This document shows positions 1-10,169 of a stretch of DNA of 64,000 bases, in pieces. Both the position numbers and the translations under genes were made by a program. This DNA is from Allomyces arbusculus. Lineage: Eukaryota; Blastocladiomycota; Blastocladiomycetes; Blastocladiales; Blastocladiaceae. Within the stretch, counting starts at the first letter, position 1, and the number at the start of each line of letters is the position of its first letter. The notes under the pieces were generated by a model, which made no database searches, was not told where the DNA came from, and saw only the letters and a program-made list of their open reading frames with translations. Location: the NCBI GenBank assembly GCA_027604705.1, contig JADHYV010000004.1:372001-436000 (forward strand), in the 5' to 3' direction.

Positions 1-48
1 GAACGCGACATTGGTGAGCTGCCGGCCCACCGGCTTGGCAATGTTCAT
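1..48 (-). CDS. SBDS/SDO1-like ribosome maturation factor, first 16 codons only (runs off left edge)
   Basis: Reading the minus strand from an ATG at 48 gives MNIAKPVGRQLTNVAF before the window ends. This resembles the start of SBDS/Sdo1 proteins, where a short variable opening is followed by a conserved 'R/KLTNV' stretch leading into the FYSH domain. Family members help release eIF6 from new 60S subunits with the GTPase Efl1. Only 48 bases are visible, so the call rests on one short motif. The gene would be divergent from the uS13m gene at 544, with about 500 bp between the two starts. It could be a chance match. Confidence 0.45.
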   Translation of the reverse strand, partial: MNIAKPVGRQLTNVAF

Positions 49-543
49 TGGCGGCAGGTGGAGGGCCGGTAACGGCCGCTTCGTTGGTTGGTTGGGACGG
101 GTGGGAGGTTGGTCTAGCGTGCGCGAGGCATGTGCGGTCGAGCGCTGCGATCCGCCGCTGGTACTTGGTGGTGCTCACGGGCGCGGTGTCCTTGGACCAC
201 GTCGAGTGTGATCACGGTAATGCAGCAGCGCGTGGCAGTGACCAGCACCGAGTGCGCGTGGTCGGTCATGCTTCCCCACATGACAGGTCGCTGGGACATG
301 AAAGCGTTGTTCACGAGCCCAGCTGATGGGTGTGGCATGCCAGTGATCAACCTCTGCTGATCATTTGGCAGCGTGATATGCTTGCTGCCATCAACCAGGA
401 ATCCGTCGAGGAGCTCGCCCATTCCACGCCAACACCGGCCGCACACTTGCAGCAACCGCCCGCACGACGTTATTCAACGTCCCCACGCCCCGGCACCCCG
501 CTCGTTCCGCCGCCAGCCTTCCAACCCACCAACCGCAACCACC
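49..543. other. Spacer between divergent SBDS-like and uS13m genes
   Basis: About 495 bp with no coding stretch I can support. If both neighbours are real it must hold both promoters. I see no clear TATA element. The stretch just before 544 is pyrimidine- and C-rich, which is usual for short 5' leaders here. Confidence 0.4.
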
Positions 544-936
544 ATGCTGCACCTGCTCGGCGTGAACCTGCCGGACCGCAAGAAAGTGCCCGTCTCGCTC
601 TCCTACTTTTTCGGCGTGGGCCGGAAACTCGGCGAGCAAATTTGCCACCAGCTGTCGATCCACCCGGCGTGCAAGCTGCAGGACCTGACCGACGCGCAAA
701 TCAACCAATTGGGTGAGCTGCTCAACAAGATGACGCTCGAGGGCGATCTCAAGCGTGAAATCAAGAACCGCGTCTTGCATCACCGCCAGATTGGCACCGT
801 TACGGGCAAGAAATTTGAGCTGGGGCTGCCGGTTCGTGGGCAGCGCACGCGCACGAATGCCCGCACGGCGAATAAGCTGAACCGCCGCTGGTTGGCCAAG
901 GATTACTCGACGTATGTTGACGGGGATGGTGGATGA
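544..936 (+). CDS. Mitochondrial small-subunit ribosomal protein uS13m
   Basis: This 130-residue protein is a bacterial-type S13. It sits in the head of the mitochondrial small ribosomal subunit and contacts the tRNA and the large-subunit bridge. The family pattern runs the full length: the N-terminal helix region (LLGVNLPDRKKV, then SYFFGVGRKLG), the helical middle, and the diagnostic C-terminal GLPVRGQRTRTNART stretch that binds rRNA. The ATG at 544 was chosen because residues 1-5 match where S13 proteins begin and because 'accATG' gives A at -3. Upstream in-frame codons look non-coding. No intron is needed. No obvious cleavable targeting sequence is visible; several mitochondrial S13 proteins lack one. 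Confidence 0.92.
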   Translation: MLHLLGVNLPDRKKVPVSLSYFFGVGRKLGEQICHQLSIHPACKLQDLTDAQINQLGELLNKMTLEGDLKREIKNRVLHHRQIGTVTGKKFELGLPVRGQRTRTNARTANKLNRRWLAKDYSTYVDGDGG

Positions 937-1559
937 TGCGCGTGACAGCACGCGGCCGGAGAGCTGGTTTGAGAAGTGCGGGGAATGGGAGACGGACACC
1001 GACACGGCCTGGCTTCACGAAGGTCAACGGACCTGCACGGCTGCGTGGTCATGGGTGGCCATCGCGGGACTGGGCGCTGCCGTGTTCGGGTGGAGAACGC
1101 TGCCCTGCCCATCTTCTTCCTCGCGCGCTAATCCGCTTCGGCATGTGTTCAACGACCACTGTGATTGCGTCGCTGACCTTCGGCCCCATGCAATCACTCG
1201 TAGGATGACCACGCCCCGCTCGTTGCCAATGTCCCTCGCGACGATCCCGGCGCCGCACCACATGCCGTTGTCCGCGCGGGCCTTGCCCGCCATGACGCGC
1301 ATGCTCAACTTCCTCAAGCGCGTCTAAAATTTTCGTTGATCGTTTGTCTCGTTCGGTTTTTTGGCGTTTCTTCGATACATAAAGTCTAGTGGTCCACCCT
1401 TCATGGTTCCGTTCAGAGTCGCTCGCAGCGTTGCAGTCTGCACAGACACGCTAATTATTGCAGCGCGCAAGACGGGTACAAATTGGGTAACAAAGTCCGA
1501 ATCCCAACAATGTACAAAGCCGACCAACCAACCAACCATCCCAACCCCATCCTCCAACC
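937..1559. other. Convergent 3' spacer (uS13m / DDHD phospholipase)
   Basis: About 620 bp between two convergent stop codons. It is AT-richer around 1330-1500 and contains only short overlapping open frames with no family resemblance. I see no RNA gene in it. Confidence 0.4.
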
Positions 1560-4544
1560 TCAATCACGCTTCTTGTCGGACGACACCGCGTCCGCACCCC
1601 CCTCCCCCGAGACCGCATCCATCGACGCCGACCGGCTCACACTCGTCGACGCACCGCCACAACTGCGCAAAATCTCATTGGCCACAAAACACGACACGTC
1701 CAAATCGGCCCAGTAGGCCGTATGCGTTGACAGCGCCGCCAAGTACGGATTCTCGAGCACCCCCTGCTGCAGCGCGAAATCGACGCGGCCATACCGCGGA
1801 TTCAGGGCCTTGATCCCGTCATCTAACGACTTTGTACGGCGTCTCCGTCCCCTGCGCCCGGTCGGCTCCTCTTCCACATTCGCCGCCTCGGCGTGAACTG
1901 CGTTGGCTGTCGACTCGACCAACGCGCGCGCCGCGTTCTGCGTGCTCGGCTTGAACAAGCTCGCGACCGCGTCCCAGGCTCGGGTCGTCATTTGCTCGAC
2001 TCCTTGCTGCAATCCCTTCAAACCACCCTTGTGGTACGGGATCTTGTAGGGCGCTTTCCCGACTAGCGACCGAGACACGAGCGGCTCGAGCCGGACCGCG
2101 ACGGGGTCGTAGATCGAGAAGACATTGTACATGTGGTTGCACTTCGGCCGCTTGACGGACTTGCCGATCCGGTTCGTGCCGCTGATCCGCGCACGGAGTC
2201 GCGCGCCTTGCAGGAGGAGGAAGTACCCCGACGGCGACCCGACGCAGAAGAAGTGGTCGACGTTGAACGCGAGTGCGTGCGGCTGCGGCGGTTCCAGCGA
2301 CCGGTGCCGGTGCCGCCGCGGCGGGACGGGGGGCGGTGGCGTGACTCCGACGGCGGGACTCGCGGCCGGGGACGAGGTCGGTGCCGCGGCCTTGGAGACG
2401 ACGGCGGACAGGTACGCATCGACGTGTGGCACGTGCCGCCATTCGGGCGTCTCGACACTGGCGTCTGCGGTCGCGTCGGGCAGCCCAGAAAGCAGTTCGA
2501 GCGCGATGATCGACCCAAGCGAGTGTCCGAGCACCGAGACGTTCCCGCTGAAATCCGGGTACCGCGACCGGAACAGCTTGTAGACGCGGTTCAGTTCCGC
2601 CGCGACGGCGGCCATGATCTGTGCGCGGAACCGCGGGGTCAAATACAACAGCACATCGAGGACCACGTCCGAGACGAGCGTGCGGATCGCCGGGACACCA
2701 TCAATGGTCAATTCCTCGAGCGACGGCATCATGCGCGGATCCGCATCGGGTTCGGCCGACGCCGACGCCGACCCGGTCGCGACCATATCCATGGCCGTGG
2801 GCTCGCGCACGTTCGTGCTCGACCGCCCCAATGCCTTGTTCGCCACGTCCTTCCACGACGCTGGCCCGTTGCGCCGGTGAATTGCCGCCGCCATATCCAT
2901 TTGCGCGGCCTCGACGCCACCCGCGGCCACGGCCGCCGCCGCCGGGTTCATTTCCGCCGTGCTCCAGTCATCGTCCTCGTCCGAGCACTCGGACGACGAG
3001 TCGGTCTCAATCGCCTGCGGCTCCGTCGCGAACCGGATCGCCTGCCGCCACTGGACCGGCAAGACGTAAATGTTCTTGGCCCGGTACCGTTCCTTGGCGT
3101 TGCCCGTGATCGCCGCGGTCATGCCCTTGCGCAGGTCGCCGCAGTCGTTGACGAAACTGACCCACTCGATGTGCTCCGACAGTTTCGCGCCGATCCCGTG
3201 AATCGCGAGCAGGAGATGGTCGGGCGCAGCGTCGGGCGCTAGCAAAGGCAAGGGTTCGTCTGAATCGGACGCGGTGCCGACGATTGACGGTGCCTTGGAC
3301 GCTGGGGCCGAGGTCTCGCTTGCAGTGGGCGCGGTCGGGTCGGCAGTGTCGCTCGTGGCCGCAGCGGCAATTGCAGCTTCGCGCGACGCCGCAGCGGCAG
3401 CGGCAGCCGCCACGACCACGCTCCCACCCGCCTTCGCCGCAGCCGCAGCCGCGGCCTTCAACTCGGCGTCGCGTTTCGCGACCATATGTGGCAGATTTTC
3501 ATAACCGCGGATCAGCTTGAGCCCGCCCCCAGCCGTGATCGGCGGCGCGCCCATCGCGGCCAGCACCGTGCGCTGCAATTTCGATACGGCCGAATCGTCG
3601 CGGACAAACGCCGTGCACGGGTCCGTGAACACGGCATACTTTCCCAATTCTGCGCCAAACAGCGGGACGCGATGGTCTGGCACGTTATACCTCACGGGTT
3701 TTGGCGGAATCAGTGCGTCCTGCGGGGCGTTCGGGTCAAAGACGGGCGTGAACGTCCAGGGCTTGGTTTTCAGATACCCCGCCTCGATTTGCCGTGCGAG
3801 GTGCGGGTCGCATGGGATGAATTTGGTCAATGCCGTCGGGGACGCGGCGGCGGCCGAGGACGAGACCGGCGTCGAGGGTGCGGGAACGAACCAGACGGCG
3901 CGGCGCACTTCGACGATCGCGCCCGGCCAGTAGATCGGGTACCGCAGCATCGTGTGCACGTTCACTTCATGCAACAGGTGCTCCTCGACCATGACGCGCG
4001 GGTTGAAGGGCGGCGCGAGGTGCAGGCCGTTCTGGTCGCCGGAACTGGCCGATTCGTCGGCGGTAGCCGCGCCGTCGCGCCGCGACCGCATCCAGTGCGC
4101 GACTTTTGCGTACATGGCCTCGAGCCGCGCCGCGTCCTTGTCGTCGAACAGGTCCCAGACGGCGGGGAAGTACGGCGCTGCGGGGATCGGAAGTTGAGCA
4201 CTCGATGAGTTGCTGCTGCTGGTAGTGGTGGCCGTCGGCGATCCGGAGGAGCTGCTGGCGATTGCAATGGCGTGCAGGTGCGGCGGGCAGTGCACGGTCG
4301 TGGGCTTGGCTGGATCGTAGCACGGCACGTCCACGGCACGGCACCAGACGGGTTGCACGGTAGGCGCGCCGGCAGCGCGTGCGGCGAGCACGTCGGGCGA
4401 ACGGCGCGGCGGCAGCTGCGGGCCCACGCTCGCGCGGCGCGGCGGGATCGCGGGCGGGTCCATGCTCGTGATTGTTGAAGTGGGCTTGGAGGTGGTGGAG
4501 GTGGGTACTGGAGCGATCGCGAGTGGCAACGTTGGGACGGGCAC
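1560..4544 (-). CDS. DDHD-domain phospholipase (PA-preferring phospholipase A1 family)
   Basis: Intronless 994-residue protein of the intracellular phospholipase A1 family (mammalian DDHD1/DDHD2, yeast Ddl1). These enzymes hydrolyse phosphatidic acid and related glycerophospholipids at ER, Golgi or mitochondrial membranes. In order: a low-complexity Pro/Ser/Ala N-terminus; a WWE-like N-terminal part with 'PIYWPGAIVEVRRAVWF' (about residues 200-220); a lipase nucleophile motif GHSLGS (serine near 673); and the C-terminal DDHD domain. The DDHD domain shows FFCVGSPSGYF, YNVFSIYDPVAVRLEPL (the Asp pair, near 810) and the late Asp/His block GRVDFALQQG ... HTAYWADLD (near 905-945). Long Ala-rich and acidic insertions (about 350-550) are likely disordered. 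It is divergent from the oxysterol-binding gene at 5038. Confidence 0.93.
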   Translation of the reverse strand: MPVPTLPLAIAPVPTSTTSKPTSTITSMDPPAIPPRRASVGPQLPPRRSPDVLAARAAGAPTVQPVWCRAVDVPCYDPAKPTTVHCPPHLHAIAIASSSSGSPTATTTSSSNSSSAQLPIPAAPYFPAVWDLFDDKDAARLEAMYAKVAHWMRSRRDGAATADESASSGDQNGLHLAPPFNPRVMVEEHLLHEVNVHTMLRYPIYWPGAIVEVRRAVWFVPAPSTPVSSSAAAASPTALTKFIPCDPHLARQIEAGYLKTKPWTFTPVFDPNAPQDALIPPKPVRYNVPDHRVPLFGAELGKYAVFTDPCTAFVRDDSAVSKLQRTVLAAMGAPPITAGGGLKLIRGYENLPHMVAKRDAELKAAAAAAAKAGGSVVVAAAAAAAASREAAIAAAATSDTADPTAPTASETSAPASKAPSIVGTASDSDEPLPLLAPDAAPDHLLLAIHGIGAKLSEHIEWVSFVNDCGDLRKGMTAAITGNAKERYRAKNIYVLPVQWRQAIRFATEPQAIETDSSSECSDEDDDWSTAEMNPAAAAVAAGGVEAAQMDMAAAIHRRNGPASWKDVANKALGRSSTNVREPTAMDMVATGSASASAEPDADPRMMPSLEELTIDGVPAIRTLVSDVVLDVLLYLTPRFRAQIMAAVAAELNRVYKLFRSRYPDFSGNVSVLGHSLGSIIALELLSGLPDATADASVETPEWRHVPHVDAYLSAVVSKAAAPTSSPAASPAVGVTPPPPVPPRRHRHRSLEPPQPHALAFNVDHFFCVGSPSGYFLLLQGARLRARISGTNRIGKSVKRPKCNHMYNVFSIYDPVAVRLEPLVSRSLVGKAPYKIPYHKGGLKGLQQGVEQMTTRAWDAVASLFKPSTQNAARALVESTANAVHAEAANVEEEPTGRRGRRRRTKSLDDGIKALNPRYGRVDFALQQGVLENPYLAALSTHTAYWADLDVSCFVANEILRSCGGASTSVSRSASMDAVSGEGGADAVSSDKKRD

Positions 4545-5037
4545 GAGCGAGCTGATATAGGCGCGGTGCTGCGCCTAGTCGCGGTGCTGCAAGTCTCGCG
4601 GCACGCTGACAAGATGCTGCGGCGCGGCGGTTGCTGCTCGTGTCCGTCGGGTTGTGAGCGCCGCGGCGCGATGGATGGACACTGTGCACGACCAGCTGCA
4701 GTGACGACGCGGCATGGGTCGCCTTTGGGCCGTCGTTGGGCCGCGGTGGGACGACGCGCCGCTGACGTGGCGCGCAAAAGCGGCGAAAGTCGACGAAAGA
4801 CGATGAAAAAGGGCGAAAGTACGGTGGAAAACGCGCGGAAGTGGGCAGCGCGTGGCTGAACATGCGGTGGAGCTCTGGTGACGCCATGCCACGTGGGGCG
4901 CGTCCAGACCGATCGACGGGCACAGGCGTCGCGACGCGACCACGTGGGATGTTGCTGGATCGTGGGGTTCAGAGTGACACTTCAGGCTCAGGTTAGGTTT
5001 CACGGCGCAACCTCGGCGCACTGCCAAGCTTCCGCCC
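4545..5037. promoter_or_regulatory. Shared divergent promoter region (DDHD / OSBP)
   Basis: About 490 bp between two divergent start codons, so both promoters must lie here. It contains no frame with family resemblance. A purine-rich run (4780-4850) is the most obvious compositional feature. No TATA box was identified. Confidence 0.35.
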
Positions 5038-8000
5038 GTGTCGAAACTTCATGGCAGTTCACGCCAGCGCGACCGACCGACCGGCCGACCGACACGCGCT
5101 TGCGCTCCTGCTCCTCTGCAGACTGTCGCCACCAACTCAACCACCGTTGCCAACGCCGCGCTCGTCGATCCTGCGCGCCCGCACGCCGCTGCAACGTCGT
5201 CGCCAACTACACTTTCCGCCGCGACCGCGCCGCCCCGCCGCGCGCGGCCACTCGCCACCGTGTCGTCGCCACCGCCCTCCCCGTCAGCCAAGCCGTCGCG
5301 CCTGAGACGGCTCGCGACGCGCGTCTTGCACCCGCGCTCCAAGCACACAAAGCAGCAGAAGCAGCGTAAGCGCACCGTCTCGTTTAACAACGTGCGCCCG
5401 GCCGCCGCGAGAGATCATCGCGTCGCCGACTCGGAATCGGTGCTGGTGCCGGTGCCACATCTTGCCGCTGCCGCCGAGCCCGAAAACCGTGTCGATCACG
5501 ATCAAGAGATCATGCCCGCGACCCCCAGCACCATCAGCACGTCGGCCAGCATGACCACGGCACTGACCACGGTGCCGCCACCTGCGCCGGGGAGCGCCGC
5601 CGCGCTCGACGACACGGTCCAGTCATTCCGTTTACTCGAGGCGCTGCGCACCGGGGATCTCGCCACGCTCAAGTCCCTGCCGGCGCCGCTCACGTTGCAC
5701 GCTGACCTGCGCGCCAAGTTTGGGTCCCCACTACATCTGGCCGTGGCCATGGCGCCGTTGCGCGTCGTCGATTGGATGCTCGCCACGGCGACACCCGCGC
5801 AAATCAATGCCGCCCACCCGTTTTCGGGGGAGACGCCGTTGCATGTGGCTGCGCGCGCTGCGCGACTTGACGTGGTCGAGCGACTGTTGGCGGTGCCATG
5901 CATCAATGACGGAGTGCGCGACGCAAATGGGAGCCGTGCGCTCGATGTGGCTCGTGTGGATACTGTCCGGCAAGTGCTCGCTGACGCGCAGGCTGCGTTT
6001 GTCGCGACGGCAACGGCCAGGATGCACGCTCTTGCTCGCGGCGACGCGGACTCGATTGCCGGGACCAACAGCGACGACGCGCCTGTCCGCGCAGCCAGCT
6101 CGGCCGAGGTCCTGCCCGACGTGATTGGGAGCGATCGCGACAGCGTACACTCGCGTGCTGACCCAACGTCGGTCGCGGCACTCGCGTCGGCCTCATCCGC
6201 TACGCTTCTTCCAGCCGCCAACAACGAGTCGATCAACAAGCCAGCGCTGCTAGCGGCGCTGCAGCAACTGTTCCGTGACCCGCGTGCCGCGGCACTGCTC
6301 GATATCAACCACCGCGATCCGAGTTCGGGTGCGACCGTCTTGCACGAGGCTGCGCGCCGTGGCGACGCGGCCATGGTCAAGTGGCTGCTGACGGACCGCC
6401 GCGCTGATCCGCTCGTGCGCGACCGCAAGGTACTTTCCTAGATCGCCCTGATCCGTTTCGACACATTTTGATCCCGGGACTGATCGACCATCCGGATAGG
6501 GCAAGTTCTTTTACGAAATCTCCAAGGACGATCACATCAAGGCGCTCTTCAAGGAATTTGTGCGCTCGACCCCGCTTACCACGGCCGCACCCGACCAGCT
6601 CCCGCAGCACCAAGGGTCGCTGCTCAAATGGACCAACTACGCGTCCGGGTACAAGGCGCGGTGGTTTGTGCTCGAGGACGGGATCCTATCCTACTACAAG
6701 CACCAGGACGACGTGCCCAACGCGTGCCGCGGGTCGATTCACTTGAAAATCGCGTCGCTCTGGCTCGACACGTCCGACCACCACCGGTTCGATATTATTG
6801 GCAAGGGGTCCGTCCGGTACCATTTGCGCGCCGACCACGTCGTTGAGGCCAAACGATGGGTGCACGTCATTTCGCAGTCGAAGCGGCTCCTGCAGGACCA
6901 GGACAAGGACGCGCGCCGCCGCCGGCAGCAGTCCGGGGCCGCTGTGCCGGCGTCGGCGGTCGCGCCGGAGGCGGCTGTCGCGCTCGAGGCCACGCCCAGC
7001 ACCGAGGCCCTGCCTGTCCCCGACGCGGCCGACGCCGTGTCGCTCCCCTCGTCGGGGTTGCCGCACGCCGTCTCAGCATCCGACTCGCTCGCGCCTCCCA
7101 CGACCGGCGCGCCGCTCCCGCGCAACCGCAGCGGGTCTGTGGCGTCGCTCGGGATCCTCGACGACGACGCGCCGATGCCCGCGCGCGAAACGCTAACCAT
7201 GACCGTGCACGCGCTACACGCGCAGCTCGACTTGCAGGCGGCGGTCATTGCCGGGCTCGTCTCCGCTGCGACTTCGGGTGCGAACGACGCCGACGCGCTC
7301 GCTAAGACGGTCACCTCGACGGCGCCTGTGCTGAACATGGCCGCCGCGACGCTACACAACTTGGTCGACGACTTGGCGCGGCTCGCAGACGACCGCGACC
7401 GGCACTGGCAACGGCGGTTTGATGCGGAATCGGAACGCAAGACTGTGTATGAGGAGGCGCTAGCCAATTTGGCGCGCGAGTACCAGACGGTCGAGGCCGA
7501 GGCGCGCGATATGGCCGATACGTTGCGCCGCACGCAGCGGCATATGATGCGGCAGCGGACCGTCACGGGGATGACGATCACGCCCGCGCGGGTTGCCGAG
7601 CAAAGTGCGGCTGCCGAGAGTAGCGCCGCGGCGAGTGTCGTCGCGCCCGAGTCGCCCGACGAGGAGGAGCAGGAACGTGCGGCGGCCGCGGAGCAGGTGG
7701 TCGCGACGGTCTTGCCCGAGGCCGTGTCCGCCGTCGCGGCCCCACAGGACGTGGGCACGCCGCTCGACATGGATGCCGGATGGTTGAGTCCCGACGAGGA
7801 CGAGGATACGACCGAGGACGATGATGACGAGTTCTTTGATGCTGTCGACGAAGAGGACGAGGCGCACGTGGCCGCACTCACGGCATCGATCACGAGCCCG
7901 GCACCGGCGCCCGCCGAACCCGCGGTCCTCGAACCCGCGACGGCGGCCGAGGAGACGGCGCTGGTCCCGTCGCGCCCGCGGTCGCCGTCCCCCGCACGCG

Positions 8001-9470
8001 CACCGTTGCCGCTGATTTCCGAGTCGTTGCCGGGGTACGAGGACGAGACCTACTCGTTTGTCGCGTCGTTGCGCGACAACCTGCCCGTCGACCACGCTTT
8101 GCTCAAGAACGAAGTGTCGCTGTGGTCGGTGCTCAAGAACGCGATCGGCAAGGACTTGTCGCGCATCACGTTGCCCGTCTACTTCAACGAGCCGATCTCT
8201 ATGCTGCAGCGGCTGTGCGAGGAAATCGAGTACTCGCAATTGCTCGACTTGGCGTGGAAGCGCGACCGGTCGGACGAGCGGCTGCTGCTCGTCACGGCGT
8301 TTGCCATGAGCAGTTATGCGTCGACGGTCGGGCGTGCGGGCAAGCCGTTTAACCCGCTGCTCGGCGAGACGTACGAGTATGTGCGTAAAGACCGCGGGTT
8401 CCGGTACGTGTCCGAACAAGTCTCGCACCATCCGCCGATCTCGGCGTGTTTCTGCGAGTCCGACCGGTACCAATTTTACGGCGAGGTGAATGTCAAGAAC
8501 CGGTTCTGGGGGAAATCGCTCGAAGTGATGCCGCAGGGCGTGTGCCATGTGGTCTTGAAGCGCGGGCACGTCGGCGAGCAGGACGAGCATTTCACGTGGC
8601 GTAAAGTGACGACCTCGGTCAACAACTTGATTGTCGGCACGCTCTGGCTCGATAATTACGGCGACTTGGAAATGGTCAACCACGCGACCAAGGAAAAGGT
8701 CGTGCTCACGTTCAAGCCGACCGGATGGCGCAACAAGGACCGGTGCGTCGTCGAGGGCAAGCTGTTTGATGCCAAGGGCAAGGCGACGTGGTCGTTGTGG
8801 GGGACCTGGGACGAGAAGCTGTGCTGCAAGTCGCTCACAGGCGACGGGCGCACGTTCTCGCTGAGTAACCCGAATGCCGGTGCGGCCGCGGCAGCAGCAA
8901 TGCAGCAGCGTGCCATGTCGCCGTCGATGACCATGGCGGTGCCGACGTCGCCGACGACCGAGGAGGACAAGTCGGTCTCGGCCGCGGCACCGGCGGGCGC
9001 AAAGAAGTCGGGCAACATTACGCTGTGGCGGCGGTACGTGTTCATTGCTTTCTCTGTATGTTTTTCGACGTTGTCCACCCACTGATCTTAATGATGCTCT
9101 TCGCTCTTCTAGCTTCAACTCGCCCATTTCCGCGTCCAACTTCCACCTCACCCCCTTCGCCATGTCGCTCAACCAAATGACGCCAACCCTCGCGCAACAC
9201 CTGTGCCCGACCGACTCCCGTTTGCGACCAGACCAGCGTGCAATGGAGGAGGGCCGGTACGACGACGCGGCGTTTGAAAAGAACCGGCTCGAGGAAAAGC
9301 AGCGCGCCGCGCGCAAGGTGCGCGAGCAGTCGGGCGCGGGCCACGCGCAACCGCGGTGGTTTGTGCGCGACTATGACCCGGACTCACGCGACGAGTATTG
9401 GCGGTTCACGCACGAGTACTGGGCGTGCCGCGCCAAGGGCGAGTGGCCGGGTGTGCCGGATATCTTTTGA
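5038..9470 (+). CDS. Oxysterol-binding protein with ankyrin repeats, PH domain, FFAT-like motif and ORD (Osh1/OSBP type)
   Basis: Sterol/PI4P exchange protein acting at ER-Golgi or ER-vacuole contact sites. Exons are 5038-6429, 6500-9033 and 9113-9470 (introns GTACTT..TAG and GTACGT..TAG); the spliced product is 1,427 residues. Order: basic Ser/Pro-rich N-terminus; ankyrin repeats (about 195-464, e.g. SGETPLHVAARAARLDVVER); a PH domain (about 504-600, starting GSLLKWTNYASGYKARWFV); a disordered acidic linker with EFFDAVDEEDE near residue 908, close to the VAP-binding FFAT consensus EFFDAxE; and the OSBP-related domain from about 1,000 to the end, with the fingerprint EQVSHHPP near 1,102. Ankyrin+PH+ORD matches yeast Osh1/Osh2. 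The start is uncertain: an ATG at 5512 would remove a poorly conserved 158-residue leader. A decayed partial copy lies just downstream. Confidence 0.93.
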
Positions 9471-10169
9471 GTGTGTGCCGGTCGTCGAGTTGCGTCGAGC
9501 GAAGGCGCGGCGGCGCAGTGGGGGATCGTGGATGGGTGGGTCCCGACGTTGGCGGCTTGTTGGATTCAGACAAGTAGAGATTTGTTTTTTTCCCCCGCGG
9601 TTTCTCGTGAGTGATCTTTGCGACTCATCGTCGTCGAGACATGGCGCAGGCTTGTTGTCGCACCTGCATTCTAATGGCCGTTCGGTCGTTTGGTCCAGGC
9701 ATGGATGGCTTCCTGCCCGACGACGACACGTAAAGAACCAACCTCGGCCACCATCGACTCACACTAGTCGCCCTCACGGTTGCCCCCACTAGCGCGTGGC
9801 CGGCCGACCGCCGCTCCTCGTCTTCTGGCCCCGCACGCCGTACCCAAGCGATCAGCTCAACCCGCTCGTCCCGCTCGTCCGAACGTCCGAACGTCCGAAC
9901 TTCCTGCGTGCCTCCTTGATTTTCTGGAGATACGTGACATGTGCTCGTGTGTGCGAGCGATAATTTGTTGTCTCACCAGTGTACCTGTTGCCGTTTACGT
10001 AGCCAGCAAACAGGACCAAGAGAAGCGACTCGATGCCGACCTCGAGAGCGTGACGCAAGAGCGAAGGCTCGTCCTCGCGGTCGACCGTCTCGAGATCGTG
10101 CGAGTACGTGAGCTGCGCGACCGTCACGCACGTCTTTGAGGCCGGTTCTGCTGCACGACGCGCTTGTGA
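9471..10169. other. Spacer between OSBP gene and its decayed copy
   Basis: About 700 bp. The first ~105 bp are the 3' flank of the intact gene and match the 3' flank of the decayed copy, both ending in the shared stretch CGGCTTGTTGGATTCAGACA. A GAACGTCC-type short tandem repeat sits near 9880-9900. A minus-strand open frame at 9852-10127 is listed separately. Nothing else was recognised. Confidence 0.4.
9852..10127 (-). CDS. Unrecognised 91-residue open frame, possible exon or gene fragment
   Basis: Minus-strand frame beginning MTVAQLTYSHDLETVDRED, followed by a plausible hydrophobic helix ESLLLVLFAGYV (about residues 29-41). Unlike most spurious frames in this GC-rich sequence, its first 50 residues have a natural-looking composition. 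No family was recognised. It has internal GT donors (for example the GTACAC or GTGAGA just after the helix), so it could be one exon of a gene or a leftover fragment. It lies between the OSBP gene and its pseudogene. Kept only as a weak candidate. Confidence 0.15.
   Translation of the reverse strand: MTVAQLTYSHDLETVDREDEPSLLRHALEVGIESLLLVLFAGYVNGNRYTGETTNYRSHTRAHVTYLQKIKEARRKFGRSDVRTSGTSGLS

Noticed and set aside
2133-3242. Long plus-strand open frame (369 codons)
   Set aside because: It is the Arg/Gly-rich antisense shadow of the DDHD phospholipase gene, with no family resemblance.
7460-9316. Long minus-strand open frame (618 codons)
   Set aside because: Antisense to the PH/ORD part of the oxysterol-binding gene. 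Its Arg-rich composition is typical of shadows in this GC-rich DNA.
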